DNA of 59,787 nucleotides from Brachybacterium epidermidis (GTDB lineage: Bacteria; Actinomycetota; Actinomycetes; Actinomycetales; Dermabacteraceae), in contig NZ_JADEYR010000016.1 of NCBI RefSeq assembly GCF_015209585.1, positions 1 to 59,787 of the forward strand, in the 5' to 3' direction. The position numbers and the translations under genes were made by a program. The notes beneath the pieces are model-generated. The model saw only the letters and a program-made list of their open reading frames with translations. It ran no database searches and had not been told where the DNA came from. Shown here in pieces: positions 24,080 through 32,825 of this stretch (position 1 is the first letter of the stretch; each line of letters starts with the position of its first letter).

Positions 24080-24937
24080 ATGAGCAGCCCCAGCCATCAT
24101 CTCGTCCTGACCCTGGTGTGCCACGACCGGCCCGGCATCGTCCATGCCGTCACCGGTGCGGTGGTGGCCACCGGTGGCAACATCACGGAGTCCCAGCAGT
24201 TCGCGAGCGCGTCGACGGGCCGCTTCTACATGCGCCTGCAGATCGACACCCCCGCTGCGCCGGAGCAGTTCGAGCTGGAGCTGCAGCCTGTTATCGATCG
24301 TTACGACATCGAGCATGTGCTCGACGTCGCCGGCCGGCCGCTGCGCACCCTGCTGCTGGCCTCGACCGCGAAGCACTGCGTGAGCGACCTGCTGTTCCAG
24401 GTGGACGCCGGGAACCTCGCCCTGGAGGTACCGCTGATCCTCGCCAACCACGACACTCTGGCCCCCCTGGCCGGTTTCTACGGGGTGCCGTTCGAGCATC
24501 TGCCCATCAAGGGGTCGGAGCAGAAGGCCGCGTTCGAGGCACGGGTGCTGGAGGCAGTGGAGGAGCACGACATCGAACTGGTGGTGCTCGCTCGGTACAT
24601 GCAGATCCTCTCCCCCGAGCTGTGCGAGGCGCTGTCCGGGCGGTGCATCAACATCCACCACTCCTTCCTGCCCGGTTTCAAGGGCGCCAACCCCTACCGG
24701 CAGGCGCACGCCCGCGGCGTGAAGCAGATCGGTGCCACAGCCCACTTCGTCACCAGCGACCTGGACGAGGGGCCGATCATCGAGCAGAACGTGACGCGTG
24801 TGGACCACCCCCGCACACCGGCAGAGCTCACGGCGATCGGTCAGGACACCGAGTGCCGCACCCTGCGCCAGGCCGTGGGATGGTTCGCGCAGTCGCGTGT
24901 GCTGCTCGACGGCGCCCGCACCGTCGTCTTCCCCTGA
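24080..24937 (+). CDS. purU: Formyltetrahydrofolate deformylase
   Basis: 285 aa. An N-terminal ACT domain (about 8-80: LVCHDRPGIVHAVTG, GGNITESQQF) precedes a formyl-transferase-type catalytic domain (about 88-285) with LARYMQILSPEL, the N191-x-H193 pair in INIHHSFLPGFKG and D229 in TSDLDEGPIIEQ, as in PurU. It releases formate from 10-formyl-THF and balances one-carbon pools for purine synthesis. It is monocistronic, with a terminator-like hairpin before the convergent SDR gene. Confidence 0.93.
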   Translation: MSSPSHHLVLTLVCHDRPGIVHAVTGAVVATGGNITESQQFASASTGRFYMRLQIDTPAAPEQFELELQPVIDRYDIEHVLDVAGRPLRTLLLASTAKHCVSDLLFQVDAGNLALEVPLILANHDTLAPLAGFYGVPFEHLPIKGSEQKAAFEARVLEAVEEHDIELVVLARYMQILSPELCEALSGRCINIHHSFLPGFKGANPYRQAHARGVKQIGATAHFVTSDLDEGPIIEQNVTRVDHPRTPAELTAIGQDTECRTLRQAVGWFAQSRVLLDGARTVVFP

Positions 24938-24980
24938 GGATGTGACGGGCGCGTCACGGCCCTGCGCCCCCCCAGGCGAA

Positions 24981-25012
24981 GCGCCCGCCGACCCTCACGG
25001 GCCGACGGGCGC
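24981..25012. terminator. Hairpin between purU and the SDR gene
   Basis: Inverted repeat GCGCCCGCCG/CGACGGGCGC (one wobble pair) with a 12-base loop between convergent genes. Confidence 0.55.
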
Positions 25013-25029
25013 ACAGCTCGAGCGGTTCC

Positions 25030-25968
25030 TCAGAAGACGGGGCGGCCCCCGGTCACGCCCAGCACGGTCCCGGAGACGTAGCTGGCCTCCGCGGGGCTGG
25101 CCAGGAACACGAAGGCCCCGGCCACCTCGGACGGCTGGCCTGCCCGGCCCAGGGGCGTGTTGCCGCCGAACTCGGTGTAGTCGTCCGGGGTGCGGGTGGC
25201 CACGTTCAGCGGGGTCCAGATGGGCCCCGGGGCCACAGCGTTGACGCGCACGCCCTTCTCGCCGAGGTCCGCAGCGAGGTTCACGGTGACGTTGGTGATC
25301 GCCGCCTTGGTGGCGGCATAGTCCATCAGCGGCACCGAGGGGTCGTAGGACTGGATCGAGGTGCAGTTGATGACCGAGCCGCCGGGCTTCAGGTGCTTCG
25401 CGGCCTCCTGGGTGATCCAGAACAGTGCCTCGAGGTTGGTGGTCAGCGTGCGGTGCAGGCGTGCGGAGTCGATGCCCTCGATGCCCTTGGGCTCGGCCCG
25501 GCCCCACTGGAAGCCGGCGTTGTTGACGAGGATGTCGAGCCGGCCGAACTTCTCCACCGTGTCGGTGACCAGGGAGCGGGCCAGCTGTTCGTCCTGGATG
25601 TCGCCGGGCAGCAGCAGGGCGCGGCGACCGGCCTTCTCGATCCAGCGACGGGTCTCCTCGGCATCCTCCTGCTCCTCGGGCAGGTAGGAGATCGCCACGT
25701 CGGCGCCCTCGCGGGCGTACGCGATCGCGACGGCGCGGCCGATGCCGGAGTCACCACCGGTGACGAGGGCGGCAAGGCCCTCCAGGCGGCCGTGTCCCAC
25801 GTAGGACTCCTCGCCGTGGTCGGGCACCGGCTGCATCGGGGCGGTGAGCCCCGGGGGCTGCTGGTCCTGGGAGGGGAAGTGCGGCTGGCCGTCCTTGGTG
25901 CCGAGCTCGTGCGCGTGCTCGGCCACCTGCGGGCTCAGGGTGCTCTCGGCGTTCTTCTGCTGGTTCAT
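25030..25968 (-). CDS. Short-chain dehydrogenase/reductase, stress-protein type
   Basis: 312 aa. It has an N-terminal extension of about 60 residues (Gln/Pro/His-rich, with a VPDHGEESYVGHGRL lead-in) typical of the B. subtilis YdaD/YhdF general-stress SDR group. The Rossmann core has TGGDSGIG (70-77), NNAG (149-152) and the catalytic S204, Y217 and K221 (Y-x3-K). It probably oxidises or reduces an alcohol/ketone with NAD(P). Start ATG 25968 has a GGAGCC site upstream. It is monocistronic between purU and the ABC operon. Substrate unknown. Confidence 0.88.
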   Translation of the reverse strand: MNQQKNAESTLSPQVAEHAHELGTKDGQPHFPSQDQQPPGLTAPMQPVPDHGEESYVGHGRLEGLAALVTGGDSGIGRAVAIAYAREGADVAISYLPEEQEDAEETRRWIEKAGRRALLLPGDIQDEQLARSLVTDTVEKFGRLDILVNNAGFQWGRAEPKGIEGIDSARLHRTLTTNLEALFWITQEAAKHLKPGGSVINCTSIQSYDPSVPLMDYAATKAAITNVTVNLAADLGEKGVRVNAVAPGPIWTPLNVATRTPDDYTEFGGNTPLGRAGQPSEVAGAFVFLASPAEASYVSGTVLGVTGGRPVF

Positions 25969-26057
25969 GCTGGCTCCTTCATCGAGGACGGGATGCGTCC
26001 ACGGTAGTCAGCAGGTGCCTGCTGGTCACCAGATGGGAGCGAACGAACGGTCGGGAT

Positions 26058-26969
26058 TCAGCCCTTCACTCCGCCGGCGGCGGCGAAGCCCTGACCCAGG
26101 GTGCGCCCCATGAACAGGTACAGCACCACCACCGGGATGGAGTAGAAGATCGAGAACGCCGCCAGCTGCCCGTAGGCCACCTGCCCGTACTGGGAGGAGA
26201 ACGTGTACAGGGTCACCGCGGCCGGCAGGTTCTCCGGGCTCAGCAGCAGCATGAACGGGACGAAGAAGTTCCCCCACATGCCAACGAAGGTGAAGATCGT
26301 GGCCACGGCCAGACCGGACTTCATCAGCGGCAGCACGATGGACCACAGGGTGCGGTACACGCCGGCGCCCTCCGTCCAGCCGGACTCCTCGATCTCGATG
26401 GGCACGGAGTCCATGAACCCCTTGGTGAGGAAGATGGCGTACGGCAGTGCGCTGGCACCCAGGAACAGGATCGCCCCGAACATCGAGTCGATCAGGTTCA
26501 CCCGCACGAACAGGGCGTACACCGGGATCATGATCGCGGTGATCGGCAGCCCGGTGGAGAAGATGATCGTCAGCAGCAGGGGCCGCTTGGCCCGGAACCG
26601 GTATCGCGAGAGCGGGTAGGCGCACAGCACCGCGGCGATCATGGTGACCAGGGTGGCGCCCCCGCAAAGCAGCAGGGAGTTCCACAGGGGCCGGAACGTG
26701 GTCTCCTCGTTCCATATCGCCTTGTAGTTGTCCAGGCTCCACCGGGAGGGCCATTGCACGGACAGGGTGGCCTCGGTGTCGAAGGAGGCCAGCACCACCC
26801 ACAACAGGGGGATCAGGAAGGCCAGGCCGATCACGATCATCGCGATGCTGCTGGCGGTGGAGGCCATCCGCTCCCGCGGTCCCTTGCCGGAGCTGCGGGG
26901 GCGCAGGGGGCTGCCGGACTCCTCCTCGGTGCGGTCCACGGCGGTCCCGGAGCTGGTCGTGGCGGTCAT
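26058..26969 (-). CDS. Sugar ABC transporter permease (MalG type)
   Basis: 303 aa, six hydrophobic helices. The inner-membrane component motif is in the EESGWTEGAGVYRTLWSIVLPLMK region, the EAA loop (E-x-A/G-x3-G-x9-I-x-L-P pattern) that contacts the ATPase. Third gene of the importer operon; its ATG overlaps the upstream permease stop codon. No ATPase is encoded nearby. In actinobacteria such carbohydrate importers usually share an MsiK-type ATPase encoded elsewhere. A short N-terminal cytoplasmic tail is Ser/Glu-rich. Confidence 0.88.
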   Translation of the reverse strand: MTATTSSGTAVDRTEEESGSPLRPRSSGKGPRERMASTASSIAMIVIGLAFLIPLLWVVLASFDTEATLSVQWPSRWSLDNYKAIWNEETTFRPLWNSLLLCGGATLVTMIAAVLCAYPLSRYRFRAKRPLLLTIIFSTGLPITAIMIPVYALFVRVNLIDSMFGAILFLGASALPYAIFLTKGFMDSVPIEIEESGWTEGAGVYRTLWSIVLPLMKSGLAVATIFTFVGMWGNFFVPFMLLLSPENLPAAVTLYTFSSQYGQVAYGQLAAFSIFYSIPVVVLYLFMGRTLGQGFAAAGGVKG

Positions 26970-27925
26970 TTCTTGTCCTCCTCCGGCAGCAGGCGCAGGT
27001 ACAGCAAGGAAGCGGCTGCGCCGATGAGCAGAAGCAGCAGGGCAACGGCGGTGCCGTAGCCCAGCTGGCCGTACGAGAACGCCTGCTCGTACATGTACAG
27101 CGGCAGCGTCTGGCTGCGCTGGGCGGGGCCACCGCCGGTCATGATGAAGATGAGGCCGAAGACCGAGAGGGTCTGCAGCGTGATCAGCATCAGGTTGGTG
27201 GCGATGGCGGGGCGCAGGATCGGGACGGTCACCGACCAGAAGCGGCGCATCGGGCCGGCACCGTCGATCGCTGCGGATTCGTACACGTCACTGGGCACCG
27301 AGCTCAGCGCCGCGGAGTACACCAGCATCGAGAACGCGGCACCGCGCCACACGTTGGCGAACGACACCGCCAGGATGGGCAGGCTGAACAGAAGGTCCTG
27401 CGGGGGCAGGCCGACGGCCGTGATGATCGTGTTGAGGCTGCCCTCGTCGGCGAAGAACGTGTACAGCAGGTAGCCGGCGACCACCTCGGGCAGGATCCAG
27501 GCGGCGATCACGATCGAGGTGACGATGAAGGTGACGACCCTGTTGGCGCGCTCCATCAGCAGGGCCAGCACCATGCCCAGGATGTTCTGCCCGATCACGG
27601 CGGAGACGATCGTGAAAACCAGGGTCAGACCCACCGAGTTCCAGAAGGCGCCGTCGGTGAAGGCATCGATGAAGTTGTCGAAGCCCACGAAGGAGGTCTG
27701 TGCGGCGCCGTCCCCGCGGATGGCGTTGTCGGTGAAGGCCAGGTACACCGAGTACACGATCGGCCCCAGCATGAACGCCACCAGCAGCAGCAGTGCCGGG
27801 ATCATCGGCACCGAGCGTGTGAGGGTGAGGCGATCCCCGATGCCGCTGCGGGAGCGGTGGGGTCGTTGCTCGTCGCCCCGCTGGGCGGGGGTGCCCCGAT
27901 CAGGGGCGGTCGCGACAATGCTCAT
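26966..27925 (-). CDS. Sugar ABC transporter permease (MalF type)
   Basis: 319 aa, six membrane helices after a polar N-terminal tail of about 35 residues. The EAA loop is visible as YESAAIDGAGPMRRFWSVTVPIL. It pairs with the MalG-type permease to form the membrane channel, and overlaps both the binding-protein gene and the second permease gene by 4 bp, so all three are coupled. The transported sugar is not evident: there is no glycosidase or regulator gene in the operon. Confidence 0.88.
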   Translation of the reverse strand: MSIVATAPDRGTPAQRGDEQRPHRSRSGIGDRLTLTRSVPMIPALLLLVAFMLGPIVYSVYLAFTDNAIRGDGAAQTSFVGFDNFIDAFTDGAFWNSVGLTLVFTIVSAVIGQNILGMVLALLMERANRVVTFIVTSIVIAAWILPEVVAGYLLYTFFADEGSLNTIITAVGLPPQDLLFSLPILAVSFANVWRGAAFSMLVYSAALSSVPSDVYESAAIDGAGPMRRFWSVTVPILRPAIATNLMLITLQTLSVFGLIFIMTGGGPAQRSQTLPLYMYEQAFSYGQLGYGTAVALLLLLIGAAASLLYLRLLPEEDKK

Positions 27926-29313
27926 GCCGATTCCTCCTGCACCTCGTCCTCACCGACGATGTCGGTGAGCTCGGCGTCGTACTCGGCCGCGGCCTGTTCC
28001 GGGGTGGAGCTGAAGGTCATCACCATCTCCATGGCCTGCTGGATCGCCGAGGACACCTCGGGGTAGGCCGGCAGTGCGGGGCGGTAGTAGGCGGTGCCCA
28101 GCAGTCCGGTGAAGAACTCCGCGGTGGGCGAGTAGGGGCGGTACTCCTGCACCTCGGCGACGTCCTCGCGCACCGTGATGTGGTTGTCCGCGATCGCCCT
28201 TTTGACGGCGTTGTCCGTGGTCATCAGGGCTTCTAGGAAGGAGAAGCTGATCTGCGGGTCGCTGGCGTACTGCGGGATCGCCCAGCTCCAGCCGCCGGCC
28301 AGGGTGGTGAAGCCGTCGCCGCCGCCGTCCTGGGTGGGCATACGGGTGATACCCATGGTCTCGGTCCACTCCGGCCACGGGTTCGGCGCGCCCTCGGTCC
28401 AGTTCTGGGAGATCCAGGAGCCGTCGATGATGAAGCCCAGCTTCCCGTCGGGGATGATCTGCGTGTAGATCGTCTCCCCGATGTTCGGGTCCAGGTGCTG
28501 GGAGATGGAGAGGGTCAGCTTCTCCTCGAACACCGTGCGCAGGAACTCCAGGGAGTCCACGAAACCCTGCGAGCCGGTGACCCACTTCCGGGCCTCCTCG
28601 TCGTACAGGCGCGACTCGGTGCCGTACAGCAGCATCTCGAAGCCCTGCATGGCGGCCTTCTCGCCCTGGGACTTGCCGGAGAAGATGAACATGGGGGCCA
28701 CCTCCGGCAGGGCCTCCTTGATAGTGCGGGCCGTCTCGAGGATCTCCTCCCAGCTGGTGGGCTGCCAGTCCTCGGGCAGGCCGGCATCGGCGAAGACTCC
28801 CTTGTGGTACCAGATGCCACGGGTGTCGGTATGGGTGGGGATCGCGTAGATGCTGCCGTCCTCGGCGGTGACCGCCTCGCGCGAGGCCTCGGCGGTGTCC
28901 TCCCAGTGCTCCCACTCGGGGGCGAACTGGTCGATCGGCTGCAGGTACCCGGCGCCCACGTCGGACAGCAGGATGAAGGTGTCCTCGTAGACCAGGTCCG
29001 GGCTGGTGCGGGGGGAGCTCATCAGCAGCTCGTTCTTGGTGAAGTAGTCGTTCTCGGAGGCCACGATGGGCACCAGCTCGATGGTGCGGTCCGGGTGCTC
29101 CTGCGTGTAGCTCTCGGCGGTGCGGTTGATCCAGTCCTCCATCAGCGTGCCTGATCCGAACTGCTGGTACGCCACGCGGATGGTGCTGGGGTCGCGGTCA
29201 CCTCCGCTGCAGCCGGCCAGTGCCGCCAGCGGCAGCACGGTCGCCGCACCCGCGGTGTAGCGCAGGAATGTGCGCCGGTCGGTGCCGCGCGGTTGTGGGG
29301 AAGGGGATGCCAC
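27922..29313 (-). CDS. Extracellular sugar-binding lipoprotein (ABC importer)
   Basis: 463 aa. GTG 29313 has GAGGAGG 5 bases upstream. The N-terminus carries a Tat-like twin Arg (R13-R14, RRTFLR) and a lipobox LAGC with C35, so it is probably exported folded and then lipidated. The mature protein is a family-1 solute-binding protein: IRVAYQQFGSG, DLVYEDTFIL, WYHKGVFADAGLP (hinge region) and MIIDGSW-like FIIDGSWISQNW. It heads the operon with MalF- and MalG-type permeases. The ligand is probably an oligosaccharide or glycoside, not identifiable here. Confidence 0.88.
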   Translation of the reverse strand: MASPSPQPRGTDRRTFLRYTAGAATVLPLAALAGCSGGDRDPSTIRVAYQQFGSGTLMEDWINRTAESYTQEHPDRTIELVPIVASENDYFTKNELLMSSPRTSPDLVYEDTFILLSDVGAGYLQPIDQFAPEWEHWEDTAEASREAVTAEDGSIYAIPTHTDTRGIWYHKGVFADAGLPEDWQPTSWEEILETARTIKEALPEVAPMFIFSGKSQGEKAAMQGFEMLLYGTESRLYDEEARKWVTGSQGFVDSLEFLRTVFEEKLTLSISQHLDPNIGETIYTQIIPDGKLGFIIDGSWISQNWTEGAPNPWPEWTETMGITRMPTQDGGGDGFTTLAGGWSWAIPQYASDPQISFSFLEALMTTDNAVKRAIADNHITVREDVAEVQEYRPYSPTAEFFTGLLGTAYYRPALPAYPEVSSAIQQAMEMVMTFSSTPEQAAAEYDAELTDIVGEDEVQEESA

Positions 29314-29425
29314 GGGGACCTCCTCGTCGTCGGCTCGGTCCGCGGCCCTGGGGCAGCGGGCCGGCGGGTGTCCCAGGCTACACGCAGATGTGGCGGAGGT
29401 CTCACCCCGGCATGGCACCGCTTGC

Positions 29426-29431
29426 TACGGT
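29426..29431 (+). promoter_or_regulatory. Putative -10 element of the TPR gene
   Basis: TACGGT ends 7 bases before ATG 29439, with no Shine-Dalgarno sequence. It lies in the 125-bp divergent region shared with the ABC operon. Confidence 0.4.
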
Positions 29432-29438
29432 CGGCAAC

Positions 29439-31218
29439 ATGTACCCGCGAGTGACAGACCCCACACACGAGTACCCCTTCGCCCTCGGCTCGTCCCGCCG
29501 CGAGGCCTCCACCGCCGATCCCGAAGCCGCCCTCTGGTTCGATCGCGGCCTGATCTGGACGTACTCCTTCAACCACGAGGAGGCGTACGGCTGCTTCGTG
29601 CGAGCGACCGAGGCGGACCCCGGCTTCGCTCTGGCGCACTGGGGCGCCGCCTACGTCCTCGGCCCCAACTACAACAAGCCCTGGGAGGACTTCGACCCGG
29701 AGGACCTCGCTCGCTGCCTCGTCCACGCGGCCGAGCACAGCCGCCGCGCGCTCGAACTGATCGAGACCGCCCCGCCGGTCGAGCAGGCGATCATCCGCGC
29801 GCTCCCCCACCGCTTCCCCTCGGCCACCCGCCCACTGTCGAGGGATGGCAGGAGCAGTGGGTGCTCGGTACGCGGAGGCCTGCCGCGAGCTGCAGGCCTC
29901 CTATCCGCAGGATCTGGACGTGGTGGCGATACTGGTGGACGCGCTGCTGGGGGTGCGGCCCTGGCAGCTGTGGGACCTGCGCACCGGGGATCCCGTGGAG
30001 GGTGTGCCCACCCTGGAGGCGAAGGAGCACATCGAGCAGGCGCTCGCTGTGCCCGAGGCACGGCGGCACCCCGGTCTGCTGCACTTCGCGGTGCATCTGA
30101 TGGAGATGTCCCCCACCCCGGAATCGGCCCTGTGGGTGGCGGACTGGTCGCGGCAGGTGGTGCCCGACGGCGGGCACCTCGTGCACATGCCCACGCACAT
30201 CGACGTGCTGTGCGGCGACTACCGACGCGTCATCGAGACCAACGAGCTCGCTGTCGAGGCTGACGAGCGCTACCTCGCCGAGCGCGGCCCGCTCAACTTC
30301 TACAGCCTGTACCGCGCCCACAACCTCCACTTCGTGATGTACGGGGCGATGTTCCTGGGGCAGAGCGAGGTGGCGGTCGACGCGGGGCGGCGACTGGAGG
30401 CGACGCTTCCCCCGGAGCTGCTGCGGGTCCAGTCCCCGCCGATGGCGGATTGGCTCGAGGGGTTCTTCCCGATGACGATGCACGCGCTGATCCGCTTCGG
30501 CCGCTGGCAGGAGATCATCGACGAGCCGTTGCCGGAGGACCAGCAGCTGTTCTGCACCACCACCGCGGTGATGCACTACGCCAAGGGAGTGGCCCACGCG
30601 GCGCTCGGGGACGTCGACCAGGCCCGTGCGCAGCGGGAGCTCTTCCGCGCCGCGGTCGAGCGAGTGCCCGCCTCGCGCACGGTCTTCAACAACACCTGCC
30701 AGGACATCCTGCAGGTCGCCTCCGCGATGCTCGACGGGGAGATCGACTACCGCGCCGGGGAGGTCGAGTCGGCCTTCGCCCACCTGCGTCGCAGCGTCGA
30801 GCTCGACGATGCCCTCCCCTACGACGAGCCGTGGTCATGGATGCAGCCCACCCGGCACGCCCTGGCGGCGCTGCTGATGGAGCAGGACCGCCTCGAGGAG
30901 GCCGAGCAGGTCTATCGGGAGGACCTGGGGTACGAGCCGACCATCCCGCGCGCGAACCTGCATCCGGACAACGTGTGGAGCCTGCACGGCTACCACGAAT
31001 GCCTCACCCGCCTGGGGAAGCACGAGCTGGCCTCCGTGGTGGGGCGGCGCCTGGGGATTGTGCGGGCCCAGGCGGACGTCCCTGTGACTGCCTCGTGCGC
31101 GTGCCGTCTCAGCGCCATGGGCGAGGCAGCGGTGGCAGCGGCGGGGCCACTGCCGCTGGGGTTCGGGACACCCACCGGGGAGGGTGCCGGATCCGAGGAG
31201 AGCGGCTGCTGCCATTGA
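29439..31218 (+). pseudogene. Frameshifted TPR-repeat protein
   Basis: A conserved actinobacterial TPR protein of about 590 residues can be followed across three frames. Part 1 runs from ATG 29439 (MYPRVTDPTHEYPFALGSS) through ALAHWGAAYVLGPNYNKPWE to HRFPSAT at about 29828. A short middle part, PPTVEGWQEQW (about 29831-29860), lies in another frame. The rest resumes in the third frame at GARYAEACRELQA (about 29860) and continues through LLHFAVHLMEMSPTPE, HMPTHIDVLCGDYRR and a Cys-rich end (SGCCH) to the stop at 31218. The two shifts about 30 bp apart do not cancel. It is either a recent pseudogene or two sequencing errors; both flanks look intact and well conserved. Repeats of the TPR type (SVELDD, RLEEAEQVYRE) suggest a scaffold role. 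Function unknown. Confidence 0.7.
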
Positions 31219-31261
31219 CCCCGGATCAGAGCCTCTTCTGGCTGTGAGGCGGAGTGCGGTC

Positions 31262-31873
31262 TCAGCCGATCCCCTGCAGCCGCGCGGCGTCGGCGTAGGT
31301 GGCGGTGGCGGGCACATCCGCCATCTCGAACCACCAGCGGGCGTGCGGCACCAGGCGCACGTCCTGCCAGGGCACCTCGAAACCGGGATCGCGCCACAGG
31401 GTCAGGGCCACCTCCTGGCGACGCCCGGCGGCCACCAGCGCCAGACGGCGCAGCTGGGCTGCGGAGTGGGTCCCGGCCCGGCACGCGGCCGGGATGGCCA
31501 CGGTGTCGTCGAAGGGCAGGGGCCAGATGGTCTCCCCCCAGTGCAGTGCGGCCGAGGCGCCGTTCCCAGCCACCACTGCGGGGAATCGCAGGTCCTGCGG
31601 GACCACCTGGCTGCGCGGGGCGGGCTGCCCGTGCTGGAGCACTGCGGGCTCCACCCAGGCGCCGGGCAGCACCACCCGACCGTCGACGGACACTTCGACC
31701 AGGAGGGCGTCGGCGAACGGCTGCAGTGGGACCGCCAGTCCACCGGCCCGCGTCAGATCTCGCCGCGGCACCGCCAGCAGCCGGATCAGGGCCTGGTCCC
31801 CGCGGGGTGTCCCCAGGGGCAGCGCCACGGTCGTCCCGGGAGTCGGCGCGCCTGCCGCAGCTGCCGGCGTCAC
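31262..31873 (-). CDS. Hypothetical protein (203 aa)
   Basis: Start GTG 31873 overlaps the NUDIX stop codon by 4 bp, so it is the last gene of the leftward cluster. The composition suggests a globular, beta-rich protein: VDGRVVLPGAWVEPAVLQ, LHWGETIWPLPFDD and a Trp-rich end (PHARWWFEMADVP). There is no signal peptide, membrane helix or recognisable catalytic motif. I do not recognise the family. Operonic coupling to a NUDIX hydrolase is the only functional hint. Confidence 0.7.
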   Translation of the reverse strand: MTPAAAAGAPTPGTTVALPLGTPRGDQALIRLLAVPRRDLTRAGGLAVPLQPFADALLVEVSVDGRVVLPGAWVEPAVLQHGQPAPRSQVVPQDLRFPAVVAGNGASAALHWGETIWPLPFDDTVAIPAACRAGTHSAAQLRRLALVAAGRRQEVALTLWRDPGFEVPWQDVRLVPHARWWFEMADVPATATYADAARLQGIG

Positions 31874-32343
31874 TGTCGGAACCTCGCCTCGAGCTCACCG
31901 GAGAGTGCGGTGGCGATCTGCTCACGGAAACGGGCGTTCAGCGGAGGCAGGTCATCGAGCCGGAACCAGCGCGCCTCGGTGTTCTCGTCGTCGGCGGGGT
32001 GGGGATCACCGGCGATGTGCTCGGCCAGGAAGCATAGATCCAGGTAGATGGCGCGATCGCCGTTGTCGTACGTGATCTCCGGCAGGGTTCGAACGTCCAC
32101 CAGGCGCACCATGCGGGTCTCGACCCCGGCCTCCTCGCGCGCTTCCCTGGCGGCAGCGGAGGCGGGCTCCTCCCCCGGATCGATGATGCCGGTGACGGGG
32201 GTCCAGGCCCCGTTGTCGGCCCTGCGCACCAGCAGCACCCGGTCCTGATCTGCATCCGTCACGATCGCGGTCACGCCGCTCATCCACAGCGGTGCGGTGC
32301 CGATGTGCCTGCGCAGTTCCAGCACGAACTCAGGAGTGGGCAT
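31870..32343 (-). CDS. NUDIX hydrolase
   Basis: 157 aa from ATG 32343, one base after the stop of the upstream membrane-protein gene. The NUDIX box G-x5-E-x7-R-E-x2-E-E-x-G is complete as GIIDPGEEPASAAAREAREEAG (about residues 52-73), flanked by VRRADNGAWTPVT and by a C-terminal WFRLDDLPPL. It cleaves a nucleoside diphosphate linked to another moiety, and the metal-binding glutamates are all present. Similar small actinobacterial NUDIX proteins are house-cleaning enzymes. Substrate not predictable. Confidence 0.88.
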   Translation of the reverse strand: MPTPEFVLELRRHIGTAPLWMSGVTAIVTDADQDRVLLVRRADNGAWTPVTGIIDPGEEPASAAAREAREEAGVETRMVRLVDVRTLPEITYDNGDRAIYLDLCFLAEHIAGDPHPADDENTEARWFRLDDLPPLNARFREQIATALSGELEARFRQ

Positions 32344-32344
32344 C

Positions 32345-32635
32345 TCAGGCGCCGAAGATGAACGGCAGGAATGCGGCACCCATGATCAGGACGAACACCA
32401 CGATGTACAGCAGGATCGCCAGGATCGCGAGGCCCGCGAGGATCGCCGCGGAGATCCATCCGTACCGGTTCATGCGCCGGGCGGAGTCGATGTCGGTGTC
32501 CATCTGGGTGAGGGCGATGATCCCGAAGATCGAGGGGATCATCCCTCCGCACATGAGGCCGACCACGATCAGGATGATCGCGTTGGTCTGGACGGAACCG
32601 CGATCCAGTGAGGCCTGCGCGGGCTGGTAGGTCAT
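32345..32635 (-). CDS. Small membrane protein, dispanin/CD225-like
   Basis: 96 aa with two hydrophobic segments (about 20-43 and 60-92), separated by a short polar loop TQMDTDIDSARRMNR. The pattern of two helices with P-S-I-F-G-I-I-A-L and a following S-A-R-R motif recalls CD225/dispanin proteins and related small DUF4190-type proteins. ATG 32635 shares its A with the stop codon of the Pro-rich ORF upstream (TGATG); GTG 32638 is an alternative. The polar N-terminal tail is short. Confidence 0.65.
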   Translation of the reverse strand: MTYQPAQASLDRGSVQTNAIILIVVGLMCGGMIPSIFGIIALTQMDTDIDSARRMNRYGWISAAILAGLAILAILLYIVVFVLIMGAAFLPFIFGA

Positions 32636-32805
32636 CACTTCCCCGGGGGTTCAGCGGTGCTGTCAGTCGACGAGGGGTCGACCGGCTGAGCGTAGGGATC
32701 CGACGCCGAGGGCTGACCCGGCTGACCGTAGGGATCCGACGCCGAGGACTGGCCGTAGGGGTCGTTGCTCTGGTTCCAGGAGCCGTTGTCACCGGGGTTG
32801 CTCAT
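32635..32805 (-). CDS. Small Pro/Ser-rich repeat ORF (56 aa)
   Basis: ATG 32805 to TGA 32635-32637. Composition is dominated by Ser, Asp, Pro, Tyr, Gly and Gln with three imperfect repeats of the unit S-D/A-S-D-P-Y-G-Q (NDPYGQ, SDPYGQ, SDPYAQ). Such Pro-Tyr-Gly-Gln tails usually form the N-terminal cytoplasmic part of small membrane proteins like the one encoded next, in the adjoining frame. Here the stop overlaps the following start (TGATG), so it is either a separate coupled gene or a former N-terminal extension split by a frameshift. Confidence 0.55.
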   Translation of the reverse strand: MSNPGDNGSWNQSNDPYGQSSASDPYGQPGQPSASDPYAQPVDPSSTDSTAEPPGK

Positions 32806-32825
32806 GGGGCCACCCTACTGGCTGT

